Assembly (NCBI GenBank): GCA_017507385.1
Contig: JAFWAX010000065.1
Location: forward strand, 1-64,000
DNA from: Bacteroidaceae bacterium
GTDB taxonomy: Bacteria > Bacteroidota > Bacteroidia > Bacteroidales > Bacteroidaceae
Reading direction: 5' to 3'
Length of the DNA stretch: 64,000 nt
Of the stretch, positions 8,323 to 16,270 are shown piece by piece (within the stretch, counting starts at the first letter, position 1; each line of letters opens with the position of its first letter). A program made the position numbers and the translations under genes. Below the pieces are notes generated by a model that searched no databases, had not been told where the DNA came from, and was given only the letters and a program-made list of their open reading frames with translations.

Positions 8323-9192
8323 CTATTTGCATTGTTTGAGTTCTTCTTTGAGTTGTCCACGCGGTATGCCGAGTTGGATGGCGCGTTCAAAATCCTGCTT
8401 GGCCAGCCGTTTGTTGTCTTGGCTGAGGTGGAGGTATGCTCGTGTGAGGAGCATGTTGGTGTTGTCGGGTTCGAGGGATATGGCTTTGTCAAGATCTATG
8501 ATGGCAAGTTCAGGCATCTGTTCTTCTGCTTCTATTTCTGCTCGCACGGAATATATCTCTGCTTTTTCGGGGTGCTTGTCTATGAGCAGGGTGAGGCGGC
8601 GAATGGCCTCTTGCGGCTTCTGGGTGTGCTGGAGGAGGATGGCCATGCCTAATTGTGCGGCATAGTGATTGGGATCGAGGTGGAGTATGCGCTCATAATC
8701 AGCTTGTGCACTGTGGTAGTCTCGTCGTTGTTGGTAGATGTAGGCCCGCTGAAGGAGTGCGTCGATGTTTTTGGAGTCGAGGTCGATAATTTTTGTGTAA
8801 TCGAGTAGTGCCTTGCCATGATTGCCGAGTGCAAGGTACAGGTTGGCACGCGCCTGCAAGATTGGAATGTTGAGGGGAACAATGCCGAGTGCGAGGTCAT
8901 AGCTTTCAAGTGCTTTCATCCGCTCTCCCTTTGCAAGGAGAATATGAGCAATGTTTGTGTGGATGAGTGCATTGCGAATGTTGTTCGGTGAGTGTTTGAG
9001 TGCCTGTTGAAAGTGGCTGATGGCTTGGTCGTACTGCTTAGCATGTGCAGCAGTAAGGCCTTGTTCAAAGTATTCTTCGTAGCTCTGGGCATAAGTCGTG
9101 AAGAACGAAGAACATAAGATGAGAAAGAAAATAATTCTATAGTTCCTCGTTCTAATATGCCGCACGGTATTTGTCTTCTTTTTCATCTTCAA
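8323..9192 (-). CDS. Tetratricopeptide-repeat exported protein
   Basis: 289 residues. An N-terminal basic stretch is followed by a hydrophobic signal segment (IIFFLILCSSFFTTYAQS, about 19-36) and at least six TPR units, such as YDQAISHFQQALKHSPNN, MKALESYDLALGIVPLN, GKALLDYTKIIDLDSKN and PELAIIDLDKAISLEPDN. TPRs bind protein partners; the partner is unknown. Its start overlaps the 3' end of rsgA by 41 bp (35 bp if the ATG at 9186 is used), and no later Met could serve as a start, so it is translationally linked to rsgA. Confidence 0.8.
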   Translation of the reverse strand: MKMKKKTNTVRHIRTRNYRIIFFLILCSSFFTTYAQSYEEYFEQGLTAAHAKQYDQAISHFQQALKHSPNNIRNALIHTNIAHILLAKGERMKALESYDLALGIVPLNIPILQARANLYLALGNHGKALLDYTKIIDLDSKNIDALLQRAYIYQQRRDYHSAQADYERILHLDPNHYAAQLGMAILLQHTQKPQEAIRRLTLLIDKHPEKAEIYSVRAEIEAEEQMPELAIIDLDKAISLEPDNTNMLLTRAYLHLSQDNKRLAKQDFERAIQLGIPRGQLKEELKQCK

Positions 9193-10108
9193 GCATGGAA
9201 AGGTAGGAATTGTAACGGCTTTCGGCTATGTCGTGTCGTTCAACAGCTTCGCGTACAGCGCAATGAGGCTCGTGGGTGTGGGTGCAATTGTTGAAGCGGC
9301 AATCTGAGGAAAATTCAAAAATCTCTTTGAAATAGTGCCCAACTTCTTCGCGCTTCATGTCAAAAGTGCCGAATCCTTTGATGCCGGGGGTATCGATGAT
9401 GTAGCCGCCTTTATTGTCCACCTCGAACATTTCGGAGAATGTAGTGGTATGCTTGCCTGTTTCGTAAGCATCGCTGATTTCGTTGGTGCGGAGATTGAGG
9501 TGGGGGAACAGGGCATTGATGAGGGTGGATTTCCCTACGCCGCTGTTGCCTGAAAGAAGAGTGATTTTCCCACTCAATTCTGTACGCAAATCCTCGACTC
9601 CTTCTCCTGTTGTAGCAGAGATGCGTCGGCAGGGATAGCCTACAGTTTCATAAAGATTGACAACCCCGTCGAGATACTCCTTCCATTCATCGTTGATGAT
9701 GTCTATCTTGTTGAAGACCAGTATGACAGGTATGCGATAGGCTTCGGCGCTTGCTAAAAAACGGTCGATGAATTGAAGAGGGGTTTCTGGCTGCTTGATG
9801 GTGACGATGAGGAAACAGGCGTCAATGTTGGCGGCAATGATGTGTGACTGCTTGGAGAGGTTCGTCGATTTGCGGATGATGTAGTTCTTGCGGTCGTCAA
9901 GTTCTGTAATCAGCCCTTGCTTTGCCTGTTCAAGTTCTCCATCCACTTCTTGTGGAACAAAAACCACTCTGTCGCCAATAGCTACAGGATTGGTGGTGCG
10001 TATGCCACGAATACGGAAGTTGCCTTTGACCTTGCAATCAAAGACTTCTCCCGTATCGGACTTAACGGTATAGCTATAGCCTGTGTTTCGTATGACAAGT
10101 CCGTGCAT
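9152..10108 (-). CDS. rsgA: Ribosome small-subunit-dependent GTPase A
   Basis: A 318-residue 30S assembly GTPase. The order of parts is diagnostic: an N-terminal OB-fold, then a circularly permuted G domain with NKID before GNSGVGKS and DTPGIKGFG, then a C-terminal zinc knuckle (CRFNNCTHTHEPHC). The start codon overlaps the frr stop by one base (TAATG), so it is probably translated by coupling after frr. The product acts late in 30S subunit maturation. Confidence 0.96.
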   Translation of the reverse strand: MHGLVIRNTGYSYTVKSDTGEVFDCKVKGNFRIRGIRTTNPVAIGDRVVFVPQEVDGELEQAKQGLITELDDRKNYIIRKSTNLSKQSHIIAANIDACFLIVTIKQPETPLQFIDRFLASAEAYRIPVILVFNKIDIINDEWKEYLDGVVNLYETVGYPCRRISATTGEGVEDLRTELSGKITLLSGNSGVGKSTLINALFPHLNLRTNEISDAYETGKHTTTFSEMFEVDNKGGYIIDTPGIKGFGTFDMKREEVGHYFKEIFEFSSDCRFNNCTHTHEPHCAVREAVERHDIAESRYNSYLSMLEDEKEDKYRAAY

Positions 10109-10668
10109 TAGACTGTCATGATTTCTTTGTTCTTAGCGTCAAGCATCTCATCAATCTTCTTGATGTACTTGTCGTGAACCTTCTGCACCTTCTCTTCGTA
10201 GTCTTTCTCTACGTCTTCCGGTGTGCCGTTCTTGACAGATTTCTTGAGTTTGTCGATGGCGTCACGTCGTGCGTTGCGTACGCTCACCTTTGCGGTCTCA
10301 GCCTCTTTGGAGCACTGCTTGGTGAGGTCGCGGCGGCGTTCCTCTGTGAGTGGGGGGATGCCGAGGCGGATGATTTCGCCGTTGTTCTCGGGCATGATGC
10401 CTACAGAAGAGTCGATGATGGCTTTCTCGATGACGCGGAGCATGGACTTTTCCCAAGGCTTGATGGTGATGGAACGTGCATCGGGGGTGTTGAGCGATGC
10501 TACATTGCTGAGCGGAACCATGCTGCCGTAAGAATCTACGCGGATTTCATCAAGGATATGTACGTTGGCACGGCCTGCACGGATGCGGCTGAGTGCTTCT
10601 TCGAGGTGGAGAGCTGCGAATTCCATCTTTTCTTCAGCGTCTTCCAGATACTTTTTTACGTCTTCCAT
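10108..10668 (-). CDS. frr: Ribosome recycling factor
   Basis: A 186-residue protein of standard length for RRF, which with EF-G splits post-termination ribosomes. Recognisable blocks include [19 protein letters not shown] near residue 27, [37 protein letters not shown] and [14 protein letters not shown]. The stop codon is shared with the rsgA start. A hairpin separates it from the upstream fumarase-side operon. Confidence 0.97.
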   Translation of the reverse strand: MEDVKKYLEDAEEKMEFAALHLEEALSRIRAGRANVHILDEIRVDSYGSMVPLSNVASLNTPDARSITIKPWEKSMLRVIEKAIIDSSVGIMPENNGEIIRLGIPPLTEERRRDLTKQCSKEAETAKVSVRNARRDAIDKLKKSVKNGTPEDVEKDYEEKVQKVHDKYIKKIDEMLDAKNKEIMTV

Positions 10669-10685
10669 ATGTTTGTGGTTTTTAG

Positions 10686-10738
10686 GGTTTACAGCTGTTT
10701 TGTTTTAACGGCTTTGATTTGCTCGTGGCTGTAAAACC
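10686..10738 (-). terminator. Hairpin between the small ORF and frr
   Basis: GGTTTACAGC (10686-10695) pairs with GCTGTAAAACC (10728-10738) with one bulge. It lies just after the stop of the 98-residue gene and before frr. It has no clear U-run, so it may be a weak terminator or an attenuator. Confidence 0.35.
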
Positions 10739-10743
10739 GAAAG

Positions 10744-11040
10744 TTAAAATTCAATTTTCATTTGCGGCTCATCTGCAACTTTTCCTTGGTTGAAGGTGAA
10801 GTGCCCGCGCTTTACCTTGCCGTTTTTCTTGTCTAACGCATATTGATAGGGCGATAAGGGCTTTTTGCTTTCGCGGCGCAGAAACCAGTAGATTTCTTTC
10901 CAAGTTTCAGCATAGGGATGCCGCTCGCCGAAGAGCTGCGGCTCCATATTGCAGATGTTGCGGACGATGTCGCTGATGCGCAGGCCGTTGGTACCTGCCT
11001 CGGTGAGGAGTTTCTGTAAGTTGGGCTCAAACCAGCGCAT
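10744..11040 (-). CDS. Small protein, possible winged helix
   Basis: 98 residues, no signal peptide. I do not recognise the family with certainty. The pattern GLRISDIVRNICN...ETWKEIYWFLRRESKKP...GHFTFNQ (an SxIxRxIxN helix, then a WxxxxxFLRxxSK helix and a beta-hairpin) resembles a small winged-helix fold. The net charge is positive. It starts 18 bp after the end of the fumarase gene on the same strand, so the two are likely co-transcribed. A link to fumarase function is not evident. Confidence 0.6.
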   Translation of the reverse strand: MRWFEPNLQKLLTEAGTNGLRISDIVRNICNMEPQLFGERHPYAETWKEIYWFLRRESKKPLSPYQYALDKKNGKVKRGHFTFNQGKVADEPQMKIEF

Positions 11041-11058
11041 CGTTTTTTGCTTGTATGT

Positions 11059-12711
11059 TTAGTTTAGTATGGTGCAACCTTCGCAGGGCTTCAGCTGCTT
11101 GAAGAAGTCGTTGCCCTTGTCATCAACGAGAATGAAGGCTGGGAAGTCTTCTACTTCAATCTTCCAGATGGCTTCCATGCCAAGCTCTGGGTATTCTACG
11201 CATTCGATGCTCTTGATGTTGTTCTGCGCGAGGATGGCTGCAGGTCCGCCAATAGAGCCGAGGTAGAAGCCTTTGTGGTCCTTGCATGCATTGGTTACGT
11301 CGATGGAACGGTTGCCCTTGGCAAGCATGATGCGTGAGCCGCCATGATCCTGGAACTCGTAAACGTATGGGTCCATTCGGCCAGCGGTAGTTGGGCCCAT
11401 GGAACCGCATGCCATGCCTGCCGGAGTCTTGGCTGGACCGGCGTAGTAGATAGGGTGATTCTTCAGGTATTCAGGCATAGGCTCTCCTGCATCCAGACGT
11501 GCCTTGATTTTAGCATGCGCAATGTCGCGTCCTACGATGATGGTTCCGTTGAGCGAAAGGCGTGTGCTGACAGGATACTGTGAGAGCTGCTGGCAAACTT
11601 CGTCCATCGGACGGTTGAGGTCAACCTTCACCACGTCGCCTTCGCCTGCGTTGCGCAGTTCTTCGGGGATGAGTTCGTAAGGTTTATCGTCCATCTTCTC
11701 AATCCAGATACCGTCTTTGTTGATTTTTGCCTTGATGTTGCGGTCTGCTGAGCAAGATACTCCGAGTCCGATAGGGCATGATGCGCCGTGGCGTGGCAGG
11801 CGGATGACACGCACGTCGTGTGCCATGTACTTTCCGCCGAACTGTGCACCGAGACCAATCTTGTATGCCTCCTGAAGGAGCTGCTTCTCAAGCTCGATGT
11901 CGCGGAATGCACGGCCTGTCTCGTCGCCTGTTGTTGGCAGTGAGTCGTAGTAGTGTGTGGAAGCGAGCTTCACCGTGAGCAGGTTCTTCTCCGCTGATGT
12001 GCCGCCAATGACAATGGCGATGTGGTAAGGAGGGCATGCGGCAGTTCCAAGGCTCTTCATCTTTTCCACGAGGAACGGGATGAGTGTGCCAGGGTTTTGA
12101 ATGCGTGCCTTCGTCTCTTGATAGAGATATGTCTTGTTGGCAGAGCCGCCTCCCTTCGTTACCATAAGGAATTTGTACTCCATGCCTTCTGTTGCTTCGA
12201 TGTCGATTTGTGCAGGGAGGTTGCACTTGGTGTTCACCTCGTTGTACATGTCGAGTGGGGCATTCTGAGAGTAGCGCAGGTTCTCTTCTGTATAAGTCTT
12301 GTAAACACCCTTTGAAAGTGCTTCTTCATCGCAGAATCCTGTCCAGACGTGCTGTCCTTTCTCGCCATGAATGATGGCTGTACCTGTGTCCTGGCAGAGA
12401 GGAAGCTGTCCTTTTGCGGAAACCTCTGCATTGCGCAGGAAAGTGAGCGCCACGTACTTGTCATTGTCAGAAGCCTCTGGGTCGCGGAGGATTTTAGCCA
12501 CTTGCAGATTGTGGCTGCGGCGGAGCAGGAAGCTCACATCGCGGAAGGCTGCGTTGGCCATCTGGGTGAGTGCTTCAGGTGTCACCTTGAGGATTGGATT
12601 CCCTTCAAATTCGCTGACGCTGACGCCTTCTTTGGTCAGCAAGTAATATTCTGTATCGTCCTTGCCCATCTGGAACATAGGAGCGTACTTGAATTCTGGT
12701 ATTTGAGCCAT
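11059..12711 (-). CDS. fum: Class I fumarate hydratase (4Fe-4S)
   Basis: Interconverts fumarate and malate, used by Bacteroidales in the reductive succinate/propionate branch. Length 550 residues, as in FumA/FumB. The three conserved cluster cysteines are visible at Cys106 (PLCQDTGTA), Cys226 (GTAACPPYH) and Cys312 ([10 protein letters not shown]). The C-terminal half has the beta-domain motifs [20 protein letters not shown] and [11 protein letters not shown]. The oxygen-labile cluster fits an anaerobic host. A TATCTTTG promoter motif lies 38 bp upstream; the small gene at 10744 follows. Confidence 0.95.
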   Translation of the reverse strand: MAQIPEFKYAPMFQMGKDDTEYYLLTKEGVSVSEFEGNPILKVTPEALTQMANAAFRDVSFLLRRSHNLQVAKILRDPEASDNDKYVALTFLRNAEVSAKGQLPLCQDTGTAIIHGEKGQHVWTGFCDEEALSKGVYKTYTEENLRYSQNAPLDMYNEVNTKCNLPAQIDIEATEGMEYKFLMVTKGGGSANKTYLYQETKARIQNPGTLIPFLVEKMKSLGTAACPPYHIAIVIGGTSAEKNLLTVKLASTHYYDSLPTTGDETGRAFRDIELEKQLLQEAYKIGLGAQFGGKYMAHDVRVIRLPRHGASCPIGLGVSCSADRNIKAKINKDGIWIEKMDDKPYELIPEELRNAGEGDVVKVDLNRPMDEVCQQLSQYPVSTRLSLNGTIIVGRDIAHAKIKARLDAGEPMPEYLKNHPIYYAGPAKTPAGMACGSMGPTTAGRMDPYVYEFQDHGGSRIMLAKGNRSIDVTNACKDHKGFYLGSIGGPAAILAQNNIKSIECVEYPELGMEAIWKIEVEDFPAFILVDDKGNDFFKQLKPCEGCTILN

Positions 12712-12748
12712 AATGAAATGATTGTTTGTTTTTGTTTAGTATTTGGTA

Positions 12749-12756
12749 CAAAGATA
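12749..12756 (-). promoter_or_regulatory. Promoter -7 motif of fum
   Basis: TATCTTTG on the minus strand, 38 bp upstream of the fum ATG. No matching -33 TTTG is seen. Confidence 0.6.
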
Positions 12757-12835
12757 CACTAAATAAACGAAATCTCCGACTTTTTTATGTTGTTTTTTTC
12801 TGAAAAAGAAAAATGAAGGGCGAAAAGCTGCGTGG

Positions 12836-14284
12836 TTATCGCTTTTTCTTTGTGAGATAGCCAATGCACTCTTTGAGAATCTTGGCCCCGAAGAGCCTCA
12901 GGATGCCGAGATAGATGGGGATGGCAATCAGGATGCGGCTGATTAGCAGCAGTGGCGCGCTGTCTATCCAGCTGGTGGCGAAGTAGGTGACAACCATGGT
13001 GGTGGCGGCGATGACGAGGAAGGGGAGCATGTCCTTGAGCGCGGAGAAGAAGGGATAGCGTATCTCTTGATGGAGGAAGATGTGCCAGATGCCGACCCAG
13101 AGGATGACGATGGCGCTGTATGCGATGACCATGTGCGTGGTGGAGCCGCCAAAAGCATAGACGACAAGGATGGTTCCGAGAATGGAGCAGCCTTGGGCAA
13201 TGATGTTCCACATATAGACGTCGGACTTGCCTCGTGAGATGATGAGATTGAAATAGAGGGTGGCTATGGGCAGGAACGCGCCGCCAATGCAGAGAATCTG
13301 CATGAGATGAGCGGAAGGGAGCCACTTCTCTTTGATGAGCGTGACAATAAACTCGGGAGCCACCAGCGATAGTCCGAACATGACGGGGAAGGCGATGAAA
13401 CTGGTGAAGCGGAGCATCTTGGAGAAGGCGCGTCGAAGCCGCTCAGGGTCGTCTCCCACTTCGACGAAGGTGGGTTGCGCCACGCCTTGCACCATGCCGG
13501 TGATGGTAGAGGCTCCCATCGTGTTCCACTTGTTGGCCTGTGTGTAAGTGCCCACTTCCACTTTTGTGTATATTTTGCCAAGTACCAAAGAGAAGATGTT
13601 GTTGTTTACTTGGTTGAAGATGTTGGTGATGAGCATCTTGGATGAGAAGCCGAACATCTCGCGGATGGGCTGCATGCTGAAGTGGAATGTGGGTTTCCAT
13701 TTGGCGAAGTACCAGCTGAGGATGCTGACCATGAGGTTGAAGGTGATGGTCTGTGTGGCAAGTCCCCAGTATGCCATGTCGTTGTACACCATGATGATGC
13801 CGACCGTGCCTGATGTGAGCAGGGAGACGACAGACATGATGGCGAGTTCCCTTTGCTTGATTTGGCGGAAAAGGATGGCGCGAGGCACGATGTTGAATGA
13901 TGCAATGAGAAATCCGATGAAGTAGTAGCGGGACAGATCTGTCAGGATGGGTTCCTCGAAGAAAGCTGCGAGGAGCGGTGCGCAGAAAAAGAACAAACAG
14001 TAAAGGCAGGAGCTGATGCCGATGTTGAACCAAAAGACGGAGTTATAGTCGGTATGTGTGGCATCGCGCTTGTTGGTTAAAGCGGTGACAAATCCGCTGT
14101 CTTGCAATGAGTTGGCGATGAGCGTGAAGATGGTGAGCATGCCGATAAGACCATAGTCTCCTTGGGTGAGCTCGCGTGCCAAGACGATGCCGAATACAGC
14201 ATTAAGCATCTGCATGGCGCCATTGTTCAAGGCTCCCCAGAAGAAGCCTTTGGCTGTTTTCTCTTTGAGATTAGTTGTAGGCAT
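12836..14284 (-). CDS. MOP-superfamily oligosaccharide flippase
   Basis: 482 residues with about 12-14 hydrophobic helices and a basic C-terminus (KKKR). The start TAKGFFWGALNNGAMQMLNAVFGIVLAREL is typical of WzxC-type lipopolysaccharide or exopolysaccharide exporters. It would move lipid-linked glycans across the inner membrane. Last gene of a three-gene operon: its start overlaps the preceding lipoprotein gene by 14 bp. No glycosyltransferase lies nearby, so its substrate cannot be inferred from context. Confidence 0.85.
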   Translation of the reverse strand: MPTTNLKEKTAKGFFWGALNNGAMQMLNAVFGIVLARELTQGDYGLIGMLTIFTLIANSLQDSGFVTALTNKRDATHTDYNSVFWFNIGISSCLYCLFFFCAPLLAAFFEEPILTDLSRYYFIGFLIASFNIVPRAILFRQIKQRELAIMSVVSLLTSGTVGIIMVYNDMAYWGLATQTITFNLMVSILSWYFAKWKPTFHFSMQPIREMFGFSSKMLITNIFNQVNNNIFSLVLGKIYTKVEVGTYTQANKWNTMGASTITGMVQGVAQPTFVEVGDDPERLRRAFSKMLRFTSFIAFPVMFGLSLVAPEFIVTLIKEKWLPSAHLMQILCIGGAFLPIATLYFNLIISRGKSDVYMWNIIAQGCSILGTILVVYAFGGSTTHMVIAYSAIVILWVGIWHIFLHQEIRYPFFSALKDMLPFLVIAATTMVVTYFATSWIDSAPLLLISRILIAIPIYLGILRLFGAKILKECIGYLTKKKR

Positions 14285-14819
14285 TGACGATTTGTCCGTT
14301 GTAGTTGATGCGGTATCGGTAAAGTCCGCGCTTGTTGGTTAATTGAGCGTCTGCTGGTATCTTGTAGATGGCTCCGTAGTTGTTCATATCGTATACGACT
14401 TGGCACTTGGCGCATTTGGCATAGCCGTCGCTGTCAAGCGTGAGCCGTCGGGCCGCACGGTCGCAGATGGGGCAGGCGAGGTCGTAGCAGAGCGACTCGC
14501 CATAGTGGTTTGTGCCTACGATGAGGCCGCCCAGCCCGAGGCCGAAGTCTTTGCTTAGAGCATCGACGGTGTAGTCGTTGGAGCTGGAGCTGTTGGTGAT
14601 GGAGAATTTGGTGACTCCGTTCACTACGCGCTTTCTGATGCTGGCAAACTGTCCGTAGTTGCCCATCACGTTGAACAGCTCTGCGTATTGGTGTACGTCA
14701 AAACGGCAGAAGACGTATTCTCTCTTGGAGAACGTGGGAGTGGCTTCGTCATCGGTGCATGCGGCAAGCACTGAGGTCAGAATGGCAATAGTGCTGATAA
14801 TGGTTAGAATCTTTTTCAT
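14271..14819 (-). CDS. Lipoprotein with paired CxxC motifs
   Basis: 182 residues with a lipoprotein signal (LAAC, Cys21). The central part has Cys116-x-x-Cys119 (CPIC) and Cys136-x-x-Cys139 (CAKC) followed by VVYDMNNYG. The spacing and the YD...G motif recall Rieske-type cluster loops, but the histidines of a Rieske centre are replaced by cysteines, so a zinc site or a rubredoxin-like iron site is more likely. I do not recognise a named family. Its start shares one base with the aldo/keto reductase stop (TGATG), and its end overlaps the flippase start, so all three are tightly coupled. Confidence 0.75.
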   Translation of the reverse strand: MKKILTIISTIAILTSVLAACTDDEATPTFSKREYVFCRFDVHQYAELFNVMGNYGQFASIRKRVVNGVTKFSITNSSSSNDYTVDALSKDFGLGLGGLIVGTNHYGESLCYDLACPICDRAARRLTLDSDGYAKCAKCQVVYDMNNYGAIYKIPADAQLTNKRGLYRYRINYNGQIVNAYN

Positions 14820-15790
14820 CAGAAGTACAAGTTGGGGTTGTTAATGATGCTGTCGATTCTCTCTAATTCTTCCTCGCTGAAAGAGAGGTTGTCGAGTGTT
14901 GCCAGATTGTTCTCTAACTGCGCTACCGAGGAGGTGCCGATGATGCAGCTGGTCACGCGCTTGTCTGCCAAGACCCATGCCAGTGCCATTTGGGCGATGC
15001 TTTGCTTGCGTTCTTCGGCGATGACGGCGAGTTTCTTCACTGCTTCTACTCGCTCTTCTGTCACTTGGCTCAGTTGCAGGAACCCAGTGCTCCTTGCCGC
15101 ACGGCTGTCTTCGGGAATGCCGTTGTTGTACTTGCCGGTCAGAAGTCCTTGCGCCAGTGGGGAGAAACAGATGATGCCGCTGCCGTTGTCGGCGGCTATC
15201 TGGAAGTTGTTGTTCTTCGCTTTCGGGTCGAACATGGAACAGCGGTACTGCGAGAGCAGGCAGGGCACATGCGCCTCCTTCAGTATGTCGTAGCATCGCT
15301 GTTGCAGTTCTGGCGGATACTTCGAGATGCCCACATAGAGCGCCTTTCCTTGTCGCACCAAGTCGATGAGTGCCTGCATGGTCTCTTCGATGGGTGTCAC
15401 ACCGTCGTAGCGATGGCTGTAGAAGATGTCGAAGTATTCCAATCCTGTGCGTCTCAGGCTTTGGTCGCAGCTGGCAATCAGGTTCTTGCGGCTGCTGCCC
15501 GTGCCATACACCCCAGGCCACATGTCGTGTCCTGCCTTTGAGGAGATGAACATCTCATCGCGATGGCTTGCCAGCTGATTCTTCAGGATGCGTCCGAAGT
15601 TCTCTTCAGCAGAGCCTGGCACGGGACCACAGTTGTTTGCCAAATCGAAATGGCAGATGCCCGCCTCGAATGCCTTGACCACCATCTGCGTGGCGACCGA
15701 AAAGTCATCCACACTGCCGAAGTTGTGCCACAAGCCGAGACTCAGCACTGGCAACTGTATGCCTGAATGTCCGCAATATTTGTATATCAT
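14819..15790 (-). CDS. Aldo/keto reductase (YghZ type) with altered active site
   Basis: A 323-residue (beta/alpha)8 NADPH-dependent reductase homologue, closest in motif to YghZ/L-glyceraldehyde-3-phosphate reductase (FDLANN-GP-PGSAEENFG, FISSKAG, FYSHRYDG). The expected catalytic tetrad is Asp-Tyr-Lys-His. Asp49, Lys85 and His126 are present, but the Tyr position (after ANN) is Cys54, codon TGT at 15629-15631, one base from TAT. Without Tyr the usual proton donor is lost. First gene of an operon with the lipoprotein and flippase; TATCTTTG lies 83 bp upstream. Confidence 0.9.
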   Translation of the reverse strand: MIYKYCGHSGIQLPVLSLGLWHNFGSVDDFSVATQMVVKAFEAGICHFDLANNCGPVPGSAEENFGRILKNQLASHRDEMFISSKAGHDMWPGVYGTGSSRKNLIASCDQSLRRTGLEYFDIFYSHRYDGVTPIEETMQALIDLVRQGKALYVGISKYPPELQQRCYDILKEAHVPCLLSQYRCSMFDPKAKNNNFQIAADNGSGIICFSPLAQGLLTGKYNNGIPEDSRAARSTGFLQLSQVTEERVEAVKKLAVIAEERKQSIAQMALAWVLADKRVTSCIIGTSSVAQLENNLATLDNLSFSEEELERIDSIINNPNLYF

Positions 15791-15873
15791 ATTATTCGTT
15801 TTGTTGGTTAATCAGATTCACGACCACCTTCACCATTACGTCTTTCTCCTCGTTTTGGCTCTTGTATTGGTCG

Positions 15874-15881
15874 CAAAGATA
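15874..15881 (-). promoter_or_regulatory. Promoter -7 motif of the reductase operon
   Basis: TATCTTTG on the minus strand, 83 bp before the aldo/keto reductase start. Confidence 0.55.
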
Positions 15882-16088
15882 CGAAGAATAATTGAAAAGT
15901 TCTCTCTCTGTCGTGGAAAAATGATATCCTTCTGTTCTTGCTGCAGTTTTCTCAATAAGAAGGGGGAGACGCGTCTGGTTGAGGCGCTCCCGACGTTATG
16001 CCAAGTTGGGGGGGGCACGTCGCGGAATCTGTTTTTAGCTTCTTTCATGTATCGCAGAAAACCCTCTTCCAAAACGCAGCGCTTTGTG
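15882..16088. other. Intergenic stretch, nothing recognised
   Basis: Between the reductase promoter and the palindrome array. No coding pattern, tRNA or RNA family is seen. Confidence 0.5.
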
Positions 16089-16171
16089 CCTCAAAACAGG
16101 TGAGAGTCTCACCTATACCATAGGTAAGAGTCTGACCTGTACCATAGGTGAGACTCTCACCTGTTTTGAGG
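16089..16171. repeat. Three-unit palindrome array, 24-bp period
   Basis: Three 17-bp near-palindromes, AGGTGAGAGTCTCACCT (16098-16114), AGGTAAGAGTCTGACCT (16122-16138) and AGGTGAGACTCTCACCT (16146-16162), are joined by 7-bp linkers ending in TACCAT. The whole block is closed by a perfect 26-bp inverted repeat (16089-16114 with 16146-16171, outer end CCTCAAAACAGG). It lies between the start of the reductase operon and the end of the thioredoxin-domain gene. Confidence 0.9.
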
Positions 16172-16210
16172 TATAAATTGACGGTATTGGCGAGTTGCAT
16201 TTGGGGGCAA

Positions 16211-16245
16211 AAAAAAAGAGCAGGCGTCAGACGTGCCTGCTCTTT
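16211..16245 (-). terminator. Rho-independent terminator of the thioredoxin-domain gene
   Basis: On the minus strand AAAGAGCAGGC pairs with GCCTGCTCTTT across a 9-nt loop and is followed by a long T run (A run at 16209-16217 on the plus strand). Confidence 0.9.
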
Positions 16246-16270
16246 CTTTCAATGCTTTTCTTTCGTGCTT

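Noticed and set aside
16089-16171. CRISPR array
   Set aside because: The periodic units are palindromes of 17-20 bp with 2-7 bp linkers, too short for CRISPR spacers, and no cas genes are present. The same applies at 6690-6753.
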